A DNA stretch of 64,000 nt from Brenneria izbisi (GTDB taxonomy: Bacteria; Pseudomonadota; Gammaproteobacteria; Enterobacterales; Enterobacteriaceae), in contig NZ_JAMPJU010000001.1 in assembly GCF_025840185.1 (NCBI RefSeq), forward strand, positions 310,001 to 374,000, in the 5' to 3' direction. Numbering within the stretch: position 1 is the first letter of the stretch; every line of letters starts with the position of its first letter. Shown piece after piece: positions 45,477 to 57,540 of this stretch. The notes beneath the pieces were generated by a model, which worked only from the letters and a program-made list of their open reading frames with translations, ran no database searches and was not told the origin of the DNA. A program made the position numbers and the translations under genes.

Positions 45477-47066
45477 ATGGCACATTTCCCCACGACAGAA
45501 CGACTTTCCCGACGCCTCGATTCACAGCAACAGGTGGTGGCGTTGCATAAAATCAGTGTGGCGTTGAGCCATTCTTTGGATGTGCAGCACACGCTGCAAG
45601 AGATGATCCAGGCGCTGCACGATCATGCATTTATGCAATACGGCATGGTGTGTCTGTTTGATAAGGATCGTGCCTCGCTGTTTATTGAAGCGTTGCAAGG
45701 CGCGGACACACAGGTGGTCAAAGGCGGGCGCGGCGTGCGTTATCGGGTTGGCGAAGGCATTCTGGGCACCGTGATGAGCCAGCGGACATCGCTGGTGCTG
45801 CCGCGGGTATCGGACGATCCGCGTTTTCTCGATCGCCTCAATCTCTATGATTATGCGCTGCCGTTTATCTGCGTACCGATCCCCGGCCCGGATGCGATGC
45901 CGCTTGGCGTGCTGGCGGCCCAGCCGATGGAACTGCATGAAGACAGATTGCCTTCCAGCACTCGTTTTCTGGAAATGGTGGCTAACCTGATTGCGCAAAC
46001 CGTACGCTTAATCGGGCATGCCAAAGGAGAAAGCGAAGCGCTGCGCAGTGAACGCGACAGCCTGCGGCGAAAAGTTCAGCAGCAGTATGGTTTTGACAAT
46101 ATCGTCGGTAAAAGTCAGCCGATGCGACATATCTTTGACCTGATGCGTCAGGTATCGCGCTGGGACACCACGGTGCTGATCCGGGGAGAAAGTGGCACAG
46201 GTAAAGAGATGATCGCCAACGCCATTCACTACAACTCCCCGCGTGCCGGTACGCCGTTTGTGAAATTCAACTGTGCGGCGTTGCCCGATTCACTGCTTGA
46301 AAGCGAACTGTTCGGCCATGAAAAAGGGGCCTTTACCGGGGCGGTCAAGCAGCGCAAAGGGCGTTTTGAACTGGCGGATGGCGGCACATTGTTTCTGGAT
46401 GAAATCGGCGAGAGCAGCGCGTCGTTTCAGACCAGGTTACTGCGTATTTTGCAGGAAGGCGAAATGGAGCGTGTCGGCGGCGATGAGACGCTGAGGGTGG
46501 ATGTGCGCATCATCGCGGCAACCAACCGCAACCTGGAAGATGAAGTCAGAGCCGGGAATTTTCGTGAAGATCTCTATTACCGACTGAATGTGATGCCGAT
46601 TTTTTTGCCGCCGTTACGTGAACGGCTTGAGGATGTACAGGATCTGGCGCAGTTTCTGATCGCCAAGCTCAGCAAGCGGCAAGGTCGGGAACTGCATATC
46701 AGCGACGGCGCGATACGCTTGCTGATGAGCTATGACTGGCCGGGTAATGTACGCGAACTGGAAAACTGTCTGGAGCGAGCCGCGGTGATGGCGGAGGACG
46801 GGTTAATTGACCGGGATGTTATTCTGTTCAACTACAAAGAGAATTCGCTGGCGCCGTTTAACCGCAACAAAATCGCCAATGATGTTGGTACAAATATGAA
46901 TCATGAACCTGACATTGAAAATATTCAGGATGAGCGGCAGCGTTTAATCGCCGCGCTGGAACGCACTGGCTGGGTACAAGCCAAAGCCGCCCGTTTGTTG
47001 GGAATGACGCCGCGCCAGGTGGCGTATCGTATTCAGATTATGAATATTAATATGCAGCGTATGTGA
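45477..47066 (+). CDS. nifA: NifA, sigma-54-dependent nif activator
   Basis: The 529-residue protein has a GAF domain (about 25-185), an AAA+ domain (about 205-440) and a Fis-type DNA-binding helix-turn-helix ([19 protein letters not shown], about 498-516). Walker A is [19 protein letters not shown]; the sigma-54 contact loop is [16 protein letters not shown], with intact GAFTGA. It lacks the interdomain Cys pair of the oxygen-sensitive alpha-proteobacterial NifA, consistent with control by NifL. It recognises the TGT-N10-ACA sites seen before nifH, nifE, the nifU operon and nifB. Confidence 0.97.
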   Translation: MAHFPTTERLSRRLDSQQQVVALHKISVALSHSLDVQHTLQEMIQALHDHAFMQYGMVCLFDKDRASLFIEALQGADTQVVKGGRGVRYRVGEGILGTVMSQRTSLVLPRVSDDPRFLDRLNLYDYALPFICVPIPGPDAMPLGVLAAQPMELHEDRLPSSTRFLEMVANLIAQTVRLIGHAKGESEALRSERDSLRRKVQQQYGFDNIVGKSQPMRHIFDLMRQVSRWDTTVLIRGESGTGKEMIANAIHYNSPRAGTPFVKFNCAALPDSLLESELFGHEKGAFTGAVKQRKGRFELADGGTLFLDEIGESSASFQTRLLRILQEGEMERVGGDETLRVDVRIIAATNRNLEDEVRAGNFREDLYYRLNVMPIFLPPLRERLEDVQDLAQFLIAKLSKRQGRELHISDGAIRLLMSYDWPGNVRELENCLERAAVMAEDGLIDRDVILFNYKENSLAPFNRNKIANDVGTNMNHEPDIENIQDERQRLIAALERTGWVQAKAARLLGMTPRQVAYRIQIMNINMQRM

Positions 47067-47097
47067 GGTGCGTTATGAGTAAAGGGGATGTCGGATA

Positions 47098-47199
47098 ATG
47101 CAAAAATTAAGGACAATAAAAATAATTTTATTTTTAATTATTTTTATTAAATTAATTCTCTTATGTACACTATTTGGATGGCTGTTAAATAAACGATAA
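47098..47199 (+). CDS. Possible 33-residue membrane peptide
   Basis: An ATG-to-TAA ORF directly after nifA encoding MQKLRTIKIILFLIIFIKLI and on: a basic N terminus, one hydrophobic helix of about 20 residues, and a C-terminal WLLNKR. It is extremely AT-rich. GGGG lies 11 bases upstream. Chance is not excluded because such AT-rich DNA easily encodes Ile/Leu runs. Confidence 0.3.
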   Translation: MQKLRTIKIILFLIIFIKLILLCTLFGWLLNKR

Positions 47200-47294
47200 A
47201 AATAATAAGTTCTTTAATATTTTAGAGTGAATGTGATATGGGTAACATCTAAAAATAAAATAACCTTCAGTATATTGATAGAGGGGAAACCGCT

Positions 47295-47420
47295 ATGATT
47301 GCTGCGACGCATAATAATATAGATTATTTCATTGAGTACATAAGGAATAATCGTGAACTTGCCAGAGGGGAGTTGGCAAGAGGAAGAATTAACTATTTGA
47401 ATAATAATAGGGGGAATTGA
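47295..47420 (+). CDS. Small 41-residue ORF coupled to the LprI-like gene
   Basis: An ORF with GAGGGG 9 bases upstream encoding a polar, charged peptide (IDYFIEYIRNNRELARGELA near residues 9-28). The TGA overlaps the ATG of the next gene (TGATG). It may be a real small gene, or the surviving tail of a larger protein lost by deletion. No family recognised. Confidence 0.4.
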   Translation: MIAATHNNIDYFIEYIRNNRELARGELARGRINYLNNNRGN

Positions 47421-47842
47421 TGAATTTTATGGTTTTTTCGGCCTTATTTATTTCGCTTGTCTCCTTTTCTTCATATGCCAAGACATATAATAATTATTTA
47501 GAGGAAAGTGAAAATGGTATATGTAAAGCGTTGATTGAAAAAGAAGGACATTATGCGATATATCGTTGCGGATCTTTGATGGTTGATGACTCCCAAAAAA
47601 AATTGATAAAAAGGATGTCAGAGATAAATAAAGCGCTAAAAAAGATAAACAATAATGAGATAACTAATGCGTTTATGCGCGACCAACTGTCCTGGGAAGC
47701 TTATAAAAGAGAACGGTGTGCTTATATTACGTTAGGTATAGATAAAGAGAGCAGCGAGTATCAATTTAATTTAGATATATGTAATGCTGTTGAAAATTAC
47801 CGAAGGATAGAAACTCTGGAAGGAGAACCCTCTTTTCCCTAG
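47420..47842 (+). CDS. Exported LprI-like (DUF1311-type) small protein
   Basis: A 140-residue product: signal peptide MNFMVFSALFISLVSFSSYA, then a helical domain with cysteines near 32, 46, 93 and 112, and the LprI-like pattern FMRDQLSWEAYKRERCAYI near 80-98 (consensus Q-x-x-W-x-x-Y-R-x-x-x-C). Such proteins are periplasmic lysozyme-inhibitor-like or accessory proteins of unclear function. GGGGGAA precedes the ATG. AT-rich, so probably acquired; it interrupts the run between nifA and nifB. Confidence 0.6.
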   Translation: MNFMVFSALFISLVSFSSYAKTYNNYLEESENGICKALIEKEGHYAIYRCGSLMVDDSQKKLIKRMSEINKALKKINNNEITNAFMRDQLSWEAYKRERCAYITLGIDKESSEYQFNLDICNAVENYRRIETLEGEPSFP

Positions 47843-47924
47843 CTGTGTACCTCAAACACCATGGATGTACATGAGTTGCAATTGGGCTTCTGGCCCTTGG
47901 TATGCCGTCCGTCGACCATACCAA

Positions 47925-47940
47925 TGTCGCATTCAATACA
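47925..47940. promoter_or_regulatory. NifA upstream activator site (nifB)
   Basis: TGTCGCATTCAATACA is an exact TGT-N10-ACA, about 82 bases upstream of the -24 element. It lies in the intergenic stretch 47843-48075. Confidence 0.82.
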
Positions 47941-48020
47941 TTGTCAGACAATGTCAGTTATGAAGCAGTAAAGTTAATCGCTAACTCTCTATAAAATAAA
48001 CGTTTTCTCTTCGTGATTGT

Positions 48021-48037
48021 CCGGCATGCCGTTTGCA
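48021..48037 (+). promoter_or_regulatory. Sigma-54 promoter of nifBQ
   Basis: CCGGCATGCCGTTTGCA: GG-N10-GC, TTTGCA at -12. It ends 38 bases before the nifB ATG. Confidence 0.87.
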
Positions 48038-48075
48038 CCAAAGAGATGAGGTCGCTCATTATTGAGGTTAAGCAT

Positions 48076-49473
48076 ATGACAGACAACGCATCTCTTTCAG
48101 GCAAACGATCATGCGGGCCGATGAATACGGCGCATTTTACCCCTTTACAGGCGGATAAAGTGTCTCGCCACCCTTGTTACTCGCCGCTGGCCCATCATCG
48201 CTACGCCCGAATGCATCTGGCGGTGGCGCCTGCCTGCAATCTGCAATGCAACTATTGCAACCGCAAGTACGATTGCAGCAATGAATCCCGTCCCGGCGTT
48301 GTCTCGGAACTTTTATCGCCAGAGCAAGGGATCGCCAAAGCGAAATATGTCGCATCGCAGATCCCGCAATTGTCGGTGATTGGCATTGCCGGGCCGGGCG
48401 ATCCGCTGGCTAACATTGCCCGTACCTTTAAAACGCTGGAAGGTCTGAGGGCGGCGTTGCCGGACATTAAATTGTGCCTGTCGACCAATGGCCTGATGCT
48501 GCCGGATGTCATCGATCGATTGGTGGATATCGGCGTCGATCATGTCACCGTTACGGTGAATGCCATCGATGCCGTGATTGCCGAAAAAATCTATGACGGC
48601 TTGTGGTATGAAGGCGACAAACTGAACGGGCGTATCGCCGCCGATTTGCTGATTGAACGACAGGGTGAAGGCATTCGCAAACTGGCGGAACATGGCATTA
48701 TGGTGAAAGTGAACTCTGTTCTGATCCCGGAAATCAATGCCGCGCATCTCAGTGAGGTCAGCTTGCAGGCGCGCCAATGGGGAGCCGTGCTGCATAATGT
48801 GATGCCGCTGATTGCCAGGCCGGAGCATGGCACCCGGTTTGGTCTGGAAGGCGTGCGCGAGCCGGATGTGGAAATGCTGGGCGAGGTGCGCAGCCAGTGC
48901 GGACGACATATGCCGCAAATGGCGCATTGCCAACAGTGCCGCGCCGATGCGATAGGGATGCTGGGCGAAGATCGCAGCCAGGCGTTTCCGCTGGCGTCAT
49001 TGCCCGATCGCCAGGAATCGTGGCTGCCAGCATTGTTCCGGCGGGCAAGCATTCAGGCCAGCATCGCGTCACAGGGAGAATCGGAAGAAGCCGATGCCTG
49101 TCTGGTGGCCGTCGCAAGCGGACAAGGCGAGGTGATCGATCAACATTTTGGTCAGGTGGATCGCTTTCATATTTTCAGTATCTCCCGTGCAGGCATTCTC
49201 CCGTTGGGCGAGCGTTTCACCCCGCGCTACTGTAAGAGTCCGACGGAGTGCGAGGAAGGCGAATCAGAAGATCGGCTGGAGCAGGTTATGGCGTTGCTGG
49301 CGGATGTCAAAGCCGTATTTTGCGCCCGTATCGGGATGACGCCCTGGCAGCGCCTGGAAGCGGAGGGTATCGAACCCTGTGTCAACGGCGCATGGCAACC
49401 GGTTCGCAAAACGCTGGAACAATGGTGGATGCAACGTGCTCAGGTGGAGGTCAGTCGGCAGGGGGTGGCATGA
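48076..49473 (+). CDS. nifB: Radical SAM FeMo-co biosynthesis protein NifB
   Basis: Fuses two 4Fe-4S clusters with SAM-derived carbon into NifB-co. The 465-residue protein has radical-SAM motif APACNLQCNYCNRKYDC (CxxxCxxC, about 56-72), SESRP-like NESRPGV, GIAGPGDPLAN (SAM loop) and further Cys ligands in QCGRHMPQMAHCQQCRADAIG near 275-296. A C-terminal NifX-like cofactor domain (VIDQHFGQVDRFHIFS, about 355-375) is fused, as in Klebsiella. The ATG at 48076 with GAGG upstream is chosen, as the open frame from 48013 overlaps the promoter. The stop overlaps nifQ (ATGA). Confidence 0.97.
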   Translation: MTDNASLSGKRSCGPMNTAHFTPLQADKVSRHPCYSPLAHHRYARMHLAVAPACNLQCNYCNRKYDCSNESRPGVVSELLSPEQGIAKAKYVASQIPQLSVIGIAGPGDPLANIARTFKTLEGLRAALPDIKLCLSTNGLMLPDVIDRLVDIGVDHVTVTVNAIDAVIAEKIYDGLWYEGDKLNGRIAADLLIERQGEGIRKLAEHGIMVKVNSVLIPEINAAHLSEVSLQARQWGAVLHNVMPLIARPEHGTRFGLEGVREPDVEMLGEVRSQCGRHMPQMAHCQQCRADAIGMLGEDRSQAFPLASLPDRQESWLPALFRRASIQASIASQGESEEADACLVAVASGQGEVIDQHFGQVDRFHIFSISRAGILPLGERFTPRYCKSPTECEEGESEDRLEQVMALLADVKAVFCARIGMTPWQRLEAEGIEPCVNGAWQPVRKTLEQWWMQRAQVEVSRQGVA

Positions 49474-49997
49474 TGACAATCTTACCCACGCCGCTGGCAT
49501 GGCTGTGTTATCTGGTCGATAATCACTTGCAAGGGCTGGCGCGTTTCCCCGCCCAGATGCATCTGAATGACGACGACTGGCAACGGCTGTTGCGGCGAGT
49601 GGGACGCGAGACGCCAGCGCGTCCCGCACCGCTGGCGCAGCAGGATGCCTTGTTGAGTATGTTGCTGCGGCCACGCCAGCAGGAATGCGAGCAGTTGGCG
49701 AATTGGCTGCTGCAATATATGGATGAAGACGCGGCGCCGATGCACTGGTTAATCGCCAGCGCTTCAATGAGTTTCAATCATCTGTGGCAGGATTTGGGGC
49801 TGGCGTCACGTGGCGAACTACGTGAATTGATGACCGTCTGCTTTGCGCCGCTGGTTGAAATGAATGCGCAGAACATGCGCTGGAAAAAATTTTTCTATCG
49901 TCAGTTATGTCTGTCGGCGGAGGGGGAACTGATCTGCCGTTCGCCATCCTGTGAAAGCTGTAGTGAAGTTGCCGTCTGTTTTGCGCCGGAGGTTTGA
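49470..49997 (+). CDS. nifQ: NifQ, molybdenum donor for FeMo-co
   Basis: A 175-residue protein with the NifQ pattern: RVGRETPARPAPLAQQDALLSMLLRPR, AENMRW-like MNAQNMRWKKFFYRQLC and C-terminal Cys motif CRSPSCESCSEVAVC (C-x4-C-x2-C-x5-C) that binds a Mo-Fe-S cluster. It is coupled to nifB by ATGA overlap. The convergent LysR gene ends 21 bases downstream. Last nif gene in the window. Confidence 0.94.
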   Translation: MMTILPTPLAWLCYLVDNHLQGLARFPAQMHLNDDDWQRLLRRVGRETPARPAPLAQQDALLSMLLRPRQQECEQLANWLLQYMDEDAAPMHWLIASASMSFNHLWQDLGLASRGELRELMTVCFAPLVEMNAQNMRWKKFFYRQLCLSAEGELICRSPSCESCSEVAVCFAPEV

Positions 49998-50018
49998 TTA
50001 CGCCGGCAAAATTGTTTT

Positions 50019-50945
50019 TCAAACGCCGAGCTCTCGCATCAGCGCTGTACGCTCAAATAAATGTTCCCGCAGCCTGGTTAGCAATAGCCTTATCGCCGGG
50101 GAGAACTGTTTGCGATGGGGACAAATTAAATGTAACGGCGCGGCTTCTCCCTGTTGTTCGGGGAGCAATACTTCCAGCCTGCCGGCGACTACGTCCGCGC
50201 ATACATCAATCCAGGATTTATAGGCGATCCCCAAACCCTCCAGCGCCCAGCGGCGCGCGACGTCGGCGTCATCGCACTGGAGGCGGCCATTGACCGCCAC
50301 ATAGCGGCGAACGCCATTTTCCTGAAATATCCACTTATCATAAACGCGGCCATTCAATGAATAGAGCAGACAACGGTGTGTGACGAGATCCTCCAGTTTA
50401 CGCGGGTATCCCGCTTTTTCCAGATAGCGGGGGGACGCCACCAGTACCCGGCGATTGTCTTCTGCCAGCGGTAAGGCCACATAGCTGCCGTTTTCCGCGA
50501 TACCGTAGCGAATGGCGATATCCACCGGATCCCGAAAGACATCACTGACGTGATCGGAAAGAAACAGGCGAAGCGTCAGTTTCGGGTATGCGTCACAAAA
50601 TTCGGTGATCAACGGCAACAGCACATTACGCCCGATATCGGAAGGGAGCGCAATTTTCAGTTCGCCCTGAATGTCATGTGTTTCGCCATACAGCGCTTCC
50701 TGACTGGTCTTCAGTATTTCCAGCATTTCGTACGCGAACGGCAGATATTTTTCCCCTTCGGCGGTCAGGCGCAGGCTGCGTGTGGAACGGGCGAAAAGTC
50801 GTATGTCCAGTTCCCGTTCAAGACGTTGAATAGCGGCGCTGACCTGTCCCGGCAGTAAATTGGCCTCCCGCGCGGCATTGGAAAAACTGCCTAGCGCAGC
50901 GGAACGAACGAAAAGGGTGAGATCTTCAAGACGAATCATTTTCAC
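50019..50945 (-). CDS. LysR-family regulator
   Basis: The 308-residue protein has an N-terminal winged helix (LEDLTLFVRSAALGSFSNAAREANLLPGQVSAAIQRLERELDIRLFARS region, residues about 5-55) and a C-terminal effector-binding domain. It is transcribed divergently from the oxidoreductase gene with 131 bases between; such LysR/zinc-type oxidoreductase pairs commonly control one another. The ligand cannot be predicted. Confidence 0.9.
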   Translation of the reverse strand: MKMIRLEDLTLFVRSAALGSFSNAAREANLLPGQVSAAIQRLERELDIRLFARSTRSLRLTAEGEKYLPFAYEMLEILKTSQEALYGETHDIQGELKIALPSDIGRNVLLPLITEFCDAYPKLTLRLFLSDHVSDVFRDPVDIAIRYGIAENGSYVALPLAEDNRRVLVASPRYLEKAGYPRKLEDLVTHRCLLYSLNGRVYDKWIFQENGVRRYVAVNGRLQCDDADVARRWALEGLGIAYKSWIDVCADVVAGRLEVLLPEQQGEAAPLHLICPHRKQFSPAIRLLLTRLREHLFERTALMRELGV

Positions 50946-51076
50946 TCCTGGCGTTAAAGTCTTAATCTAATATACCTATTTTTAGAAAAATTAACCCGAC
51001 GTAAGCTGTACGCCGCAGTCGTGACAAATGACGATCCTTATCTTTTCTTTCAAATGATTGCCCGGAGAAAACAAGA

Positions 51077-52084
51077 ATGAAAGCTGTTGTCTATAGCCAA
51101 CATGGTTTACCAATACAAAACCCTGACGCCTTGTATGACACCGAGATGGCGAAACCGGAACCCGGCCCGCATGATTTGCTGGTGAAAATCCGCGCTATTG
51201 CCGTCAATCCGGTGGATACCAAAGTCCGCACTCATTCACCGACCGATCAGCCGCGTATTCTGGGATGGGATGCGGTGGGCGCGGTGGAAGCCGTGGGTAA
51301 TGCGGTCACGCTGTTTAAACCCGGTGATGAGGTGTTCTACGCCGGTTCAATTATTCGTCCCGGTTCCTATGCGCAATACGGTGTGGTTGATGAGCGTATT
51401 GCCAGCCATAAACCAACTTCGCTGAATGATGCGGACGCGGCGGCGCTGCCCTTGACTTCCCTGACCGCATGGGAGTTGCTGTTCGACCGGTTGGGCGTGG
51501 AAGAAGGGGGCGGGGAAGGCGATGCTCTGCTGATTATCGGCGCGGCAGGCGGCGTCGGCTCGATTATGACGCAACTGGCGCGTCAACTGACCGGACTGCG
51601 TGTGATTGGCACGGCTTCGCGGCCTGAGACGACCGAATGGGTACGCAACCTGGGGGCGCATGATGTGATCGATCATTCCCGTCCGCTGACGGAGGAATTG
51701 AATAAGATCGGTGTTTCTCAGGTTCGCTATGTCGCCAGCCTGACCCAGACTGACAAACATTATGCGCAAATCATTGAAGCACTGGCGCCGCAGGGAAGAT
51801 TCGGGGTTATCGACGACCCCGCGACGCTTGATGCGATGCCGCTGAAGCGCAAGTCTATCTCATTGCACTGGGAGGTGATGTTCACGCGTTCTCTGTTCGA
51901 AACCGAGGATATGATTCGCCAGCACGAGATACTGGAACGGGTGCGTGACTTGGTGGATAACGGTACGATCCGCACCACGCTGGGCAATCATTTCGGCACG
52001 ATTAATGCCGAAAACCTGCGCCGTGCTCATGAACTGATTGAAAGTGGCCGGTCGCTGGGCAAGATTGTTCTTGAGGGTTTTTAG
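51077..52084 (+). CDS. Zinc-type alcohol dehydrogenase/quinone oxidoreductase family protein
   Basis: The 335-residue MDR-superfamily enzyme: GroES-like part 1-130 (AVNPVDTKVRTHSP, GWDAVGAVEAVGNAVTLFKPGDEVFY) and Rossmann part with IIGAAGGVGSIMTQLARQ near 153 for NADPH. No catalytic zinc cysteines are seen, so it fits the zeta-crystallin/quinone-reductase branch. GGAG is placed 12 bases before the ATG. It probably detoxifies quinones or reactive enones. Confidence 0.9.
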   Translation: MKAVVYSQHGLPIQNPDALYDTEMAKPEPGPHDLLVKIRAIAVNPVDTKVRTHSPTDQPRILGWDAVGAVEAVGNAVTLFKPGDEVFYAGSIIRPGSYAQYGVVDERIASHKPTSLNDADAAALPLTSLTAWELLFDRLGVEEGGGEGDALLIIGAAGGVGSIMTQLARQLTGLRVIGTASRPETTEWVRNLGAHDVIDHSRPLTEELNKIGVSQVRYVASLTQTDKHYAQIIEALAPQGRFGVIDDPATLDAMPLKRKSISLHWEVMFTRSLFETEDMIRQHEILERVRDLVDNGTIRTTLGNHFGTINAENLRRAHELIESGRSLGKIVLEGF

Positions 52085-52199
52085 GTCGTCATTCGCCAAC
52101 AACACGCTGTGATACAACGCATGCCGTATACAAAAAAGGCTATCCTATCCTAATCTTATAGCGATAGGTGGTCTTAAAAATCAGTCACGGGAGAACGAC

Positions 52200-52796
52200 A
52201 TGAGGAACGGTGTGATAAAGAAAGGGATTTGCGGCCTGTTGTTGGCGCTGCCGCTGTGTGCGCTGGCAGATAGCGGCGATGCTGACCGGATAGCGGGTTA
52301 TACCTCGCAAGATCTGGTCGCCGCATTTCCTGAAAAAGTATTGAATATGACGCAACGCGAGGTGGTGGTTGATGCGCCAAATCACGCATTGCAAGCGGAG
52401 TATATCGATAATCTCTCCAGTAATAAGGCGTTGGTGACGCTTTATACGTTACCGCCTGACAAAAACGGCAAGGTGCCGGAAGCTTCGCTGGACAGCGATC
52501 TGGACCGGGTTATCGCCAGTACGGAAAAAGAGATGCTGCTCCAGCGCATTCGACCGGACAAGCGGGATGTGCCTGTTGACGGGACGACGCGGTTCCGTTG
52601 TTTACAGACCACGCTGAACAATAAAGTGTTGCATTCCCTGTGTTCCATGCTGGTCAAAGGACGAGTGCTGGAAATTCAGGCGATTAATATGCTGGATAAT
52701 GTTCAGAATGAGGCGGGCAATCAGGCGGTGATCAGCCAGCAGGATAAGTTTGTGGCAGCCATGGGCAACGCGCTGTTGTCGTTCAAAAAGCCCTGA
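52200..52796 (+). CDS. Exported protein of unknown function
   Basis: A 198-residue product with a signal peptide (KKGICGLLLALPLCALADSG, residues about 7-26), then a soluble periplasmic domain with two cysteines (RFRCLQTTLNN, LHSLCSMLVKG) that could be disulfide-bonded. I do not recognise the family. GGGAG lies 7 bases upstream of the ATG. It stands alone; a shared hairpin separates it from ychF. Confidence 0.7.
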   Translation: MRNGVIKKGICGLLLALPLCALADSGDADRIAGYTSQDLVAAFPEKVLNMTQREVVVDAPNHALQAEYIDNLSSNKALVTLYTLPPDKNGKVPEASLDSDLDRVIASTEKEMLLQRIRPDKRDVPVDGTTRFRCLQTTLNNKVLHSLCSMLVKGRVLEIQAINMLDNVQNEAGNQAVISQQDKFVAAMGNALLSFKKP

Positions 52797-52932
52797 AGCT
52801 GGGAAAACCCACTCTGCGCTGACGCCAGCGAAGGATATTCAGGACGCGGCAGGAAGGCCGTCTGGTAAAGATAAGGGGCAACGAAACGTGGATATTGGCG
52901 CGTAGTTTGAAAAAAGTTTTACTTCATTATAA

Positions 52933-52958
52933 AAAATCCACGCAGGCGCGTGGATTTT
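52933..52958. terminator. Bidirectional terminator between exported-protein gene and ychF
   Basis: AAAATCCACGC pairs perfectly with GCGTGGATTTT over a 4-base loop, with A/T runs on both sides. It serves both convergent genes. Confidence 0.85.
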
Positions 52959-53005
52959 AAGTGTGCTATTTAGCCGCTACGCTATTGTAGCGACAGGAAA
53001 TATGA

Positions 53006-54097
53006 TTAGACGTTGAACAAGAAATTCATCACATCGCCATCTTTTACAATGTAATCTTTGCCTTCCGAGCGCATTTTTCCGGCTTCTTTCGCGCCTTGTT
53101 CACCTTTATAGGTGATGAAGTCTTCATAGGAGATAGTTTGCGCGCGGATAAAGCCTTTCTCGAAGTCGGTGTGGATCTTGCCGGCCGCTTGTGGGGCGGT
53201 GGCGCCGACAGGGATAGTCCAGGCGCGAACTTCTTTCACGCCAGCGGTGAAGTAGGTTTGCAGATTCAGCAGTTCATAGCCGGCACGAATAACCCGGTTC
53301 AACCCCGGTTCTTCCAGACCTAACTCAGCCATAAATTCCGCGCGATCGGCATCGTCCAGTTCCGCAATGTCGGATTCGACGGCGGCGCACACCGCTACGA
53401 CGACGGAACCTTCTTTCGCCGCGATTTCGCGAACTTTATCAAGGTAGGGGTTATTCTCGAAACCGTCTTCGTTAACGTTGGCGATATACATGGTTGGCTT
53501 GAGCGTCAGGAAGCTCAGATAGCGGATGGCGGCTTTGTCTTCTTCCGTCAGATCCAACGAACGCAGCATACCTGCGTTTTCCAGATGCGGCAGACATTTT
53601 TCCAGCGCGGCTAATTCAGCTTTGGCGTCTTTATCTCCGCCTTTGGCTTTTTTCTGTACGCGGTGTATCGCACGTTCGCAGGTGTCAAGGTCAGACAACG
53701 CCAGTTCGGTGTTGATGACGTCAATGTCGTCCGCCGGATCGACTTTATTATTCACATGGATAATGTTGTCGTTTTCAAAACAACGCACCACATGACCGAT
53801 GGCTTCCGTTTCACGAATGTTGGTCAGGAACTGGTTACCCAGACCTTCACCTTTGGACGCCCCTTTTACCAGGCCGGCGATATCAACAAACTCCATTGTG
53901 GTGGGGAGAATACGCTGTGGCTTGACGATTTCAGCCAGTTTGTCCAGACGCGGATCCGGCATCGGCACCACGCCGGTATTCGGCTCAATGGTACAAAACG
54001 GGAAGTTGGCCGCTTCGATACCGGCTTTGGTCAGCGCATTGAACAGAGTGGATTTACCGACGTTAGGCAGCCCGACGATACCGCATTTGAATCCCAT
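53006..54097 (-). CDS. ychF: Redox-regulated ATPase YchF (Obg family)
   Basis: A 363-residue P-loop protein with E. coli length: [20 protein letters not shown] (G1, residues 6-25), [20 protein letters not shown] (G3), a coiled-coil insertion, and C-terminal TGS domain ([33 protein letters not shown]). It hydrolyses ATP rather than GTP and binds ribosomes. Lies downstream of pth as in E. coli. Confidence 0.97.
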   Translation of the reverse strand: MGFKCGIVGLPNVGKSTLFNALTKAGIEAANFPFCTIEPNTGVVPMPDPRLDKLAEIVKPQRILPTTMEFVDIAGLVKGASKGEGLGNQFLTNIRETEAIGHVVRCFENDNIIHVNNKVDPADDIDVINTELALSDLDTCERAIHRVQKKAKGGDKDAKAELAALEKCLPHLENAGMLRSLDLTEEDKAAIRYLSFLTLKPTMYIANVNEDGFENNPYLDKVREIAAKEGSVVVAVCAAVESDIAELDDADRAEFMAELGLEEPGLNRVIRAGYELLNLQTYFTAGVKEVRAWTIPVGATAPQAAGKIHTDFEKGFIRAQTISYEDFITYKGEQGAKEAGKMRSEGKDYIVKDGDVMNFLFNV

Positions 54098-54227
54098 GTT
54101 TATATCACCTTAAATAACTTATTTATCAGGCAATTACTTTCGTGTGCCTGTCAGAATGGAAATATTCCGGCCGATTATACACGGAATGATGATTTATCTC
54201 GAACCGCCATCGGCATCGGTGAGTGAA

Positions 54228-54815
54228 TTATGCCGCTTTGAACGCGTGTAAACGGTTCATCGCCTTCACCATGTCTTCTTTCAACAGGATTTCCGTGCAG
54301 CGAACCGCTTCTTCAATCACACTATCGATCAACGTCTGTTCGCTGGTTGGCGGTTTGCCTAATACAAAACCGGTCACCTTGCTTTTATCGCCCGGATGCC
54401 CAATACCGATACGCAAACGATGAAAGTTGGGGTTATTACCCAACTTGCTGATAATGTCTTTCAGGCCGTTGTGACCGCCGTGACCGCCGCCTAACTTGAG
54501 TTTGGCAACGCCGGGCAATAAGTCCAGTTCATCATGGGCGACCAGAATTTCATCCGGTTGAATACGGTAGAACGTCGCCATCGCCGCCACAGCTTTGCCG
54601 CTGAGGTTCATAAAAGTGGTGGGAACCAGTAAACGGATGTCATGTTCGGCCAGCGTGAAACGAGAGGTATAGCCGAAGAACTTGCTTTCTTCTTTGAGCG
54701 GTTGACGGTAAGCGTCCGCCAGACGGTCAACGTACCAGGCGCCCGCGTTATGGCGGGTTGCGGCATATTCGGCGCCGGGATTAGCCAGACCGACAATTAA
54801 TTTAATGCTGCTCAC
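54228..54815 (-). CDS. pth: Peptidyl-tRNA hydrolase
   Basis: Releases tRNA from dropped-off peptidyl-tRNA. 195 residues; [20 protein letters not shown] (catalytic His near 20, Asn near 10), [43 protein letters not shown]. The family start requires the GTG at 54815 (VSSIKLIVG); the open frame to 54866 adds an unrelated N terminus. Confidence 0.96.
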   Translation of the reverse strand: MSSIKLIVGLANPGAEYAATRHNAGAWYVDRLADAYRQPLKEESKFFGYTSRFTLAEHDIRLLVPTTFMNLSGKAVAAMATFYRIQPDEILVAHDELDLLPGVAKLKLGGGHGGHNGLKDIISKLGNNPNFHRLRIGIGHPGDKSKVTGFVLGKPPTSEQTLIDSVIEEAVRCTEILLKEDMVKAMNRLHAFKAA

Positions 54816-55110
54816 GGTAATATTCCAACTACACAGTATTGATGCGGTGTTCACGGAACATCGCATGATGCAAATAAGTCATGAAGGCGCTAGTTTACAC
54901 ACAGGGTAGGTTGAACGCCAAACCCCCAGTAATTAATACCTCTTAGTGACTATTCAGACTTTTGTCTATTTATTTGTTTTAAACGTAAAAAAATATTAAT
55001 TTCTCCTTGTATCTGTGATCTTGCACCCAATCATTCGATTGTTTCCTTGTCTATAATTACATCAATAGTAGCAATCGTATTCATCCACAGATGTTATCTG
55101 GAGGTGACAG

Positions 55111-55380
55111 ATGAAACGCAAGAACGCAATACTCTTGGGTAATGCCCTGATGGGGATTGGTATGGTATTGATGATTGGCGGTATCGGTTATTCCATCATC
55201 AGCCAGTTGCCTGAATTTAATGTACCTAATTTTATGACTTACATTGATTTGGTGGGGATTTTTGCCGGCGCTATTTTCTGGCTGGTTGGCGCGCGTATTA
55301 GTGGTCGTGAACAGGTGGCGGATCGTTATTGGTGGGTTAAGCACTTTGATAAACGTTGCCGCCGTCAGCGCCATTCCTGA
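55111..55380 (+). CDS. ychH: Stress-induced inner-membrane protein YchH
   Basis: An 89-residue protein with two membrane helices: MKRKNAILLGNALMGIGMVL and FAGAIFWLVGARISG, with conserved C-terminal REQVADRYWWVKHFDKRC. Matches YchH of enterobacteria and its place between pth and prs. CTGGAGGTG precedes the ATG. Confidence 0.92.
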   Translation: MKRKNAILLGNALMGIGMVLMIGGIGYSIISQLPEFNVPNFMTYIDLVGIFAGAIFWLVGARISGREQVADRYWWVKHFDKRCRRQRHS

Positions 55381-55492
55381 ACCGAATTTTAAAACCCGCT
55401 ATGGCTGTCCGGTTGTAGCTGGTTTTCGTTTTTAAATTTTCCCGCCGTCACAATCGTGGTTGTACCACGGATGATCTCTCTTCATCATAATA

Positions 55493-55522
55493 GCAAAGCC
55501 GCCGTTTTACCGGCGGCTTTGC
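55493..55522. terminator. Bidirectional terminator between ychH and prs
   Basis: GCAAAGCCGCCG pairs perfectly with CGGCGGCTTTGC over a 6-base T-rich loop. It ends both convergent transcripts. Confidence 0.85.
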
Positions 55523-55558
55523 TTATCGTCACAAACCGATAGATTGGTTCAAAAACGA

Positions 55559-57537
<1,979 letters not shown>

Positions 57538-57540
57538 GAG

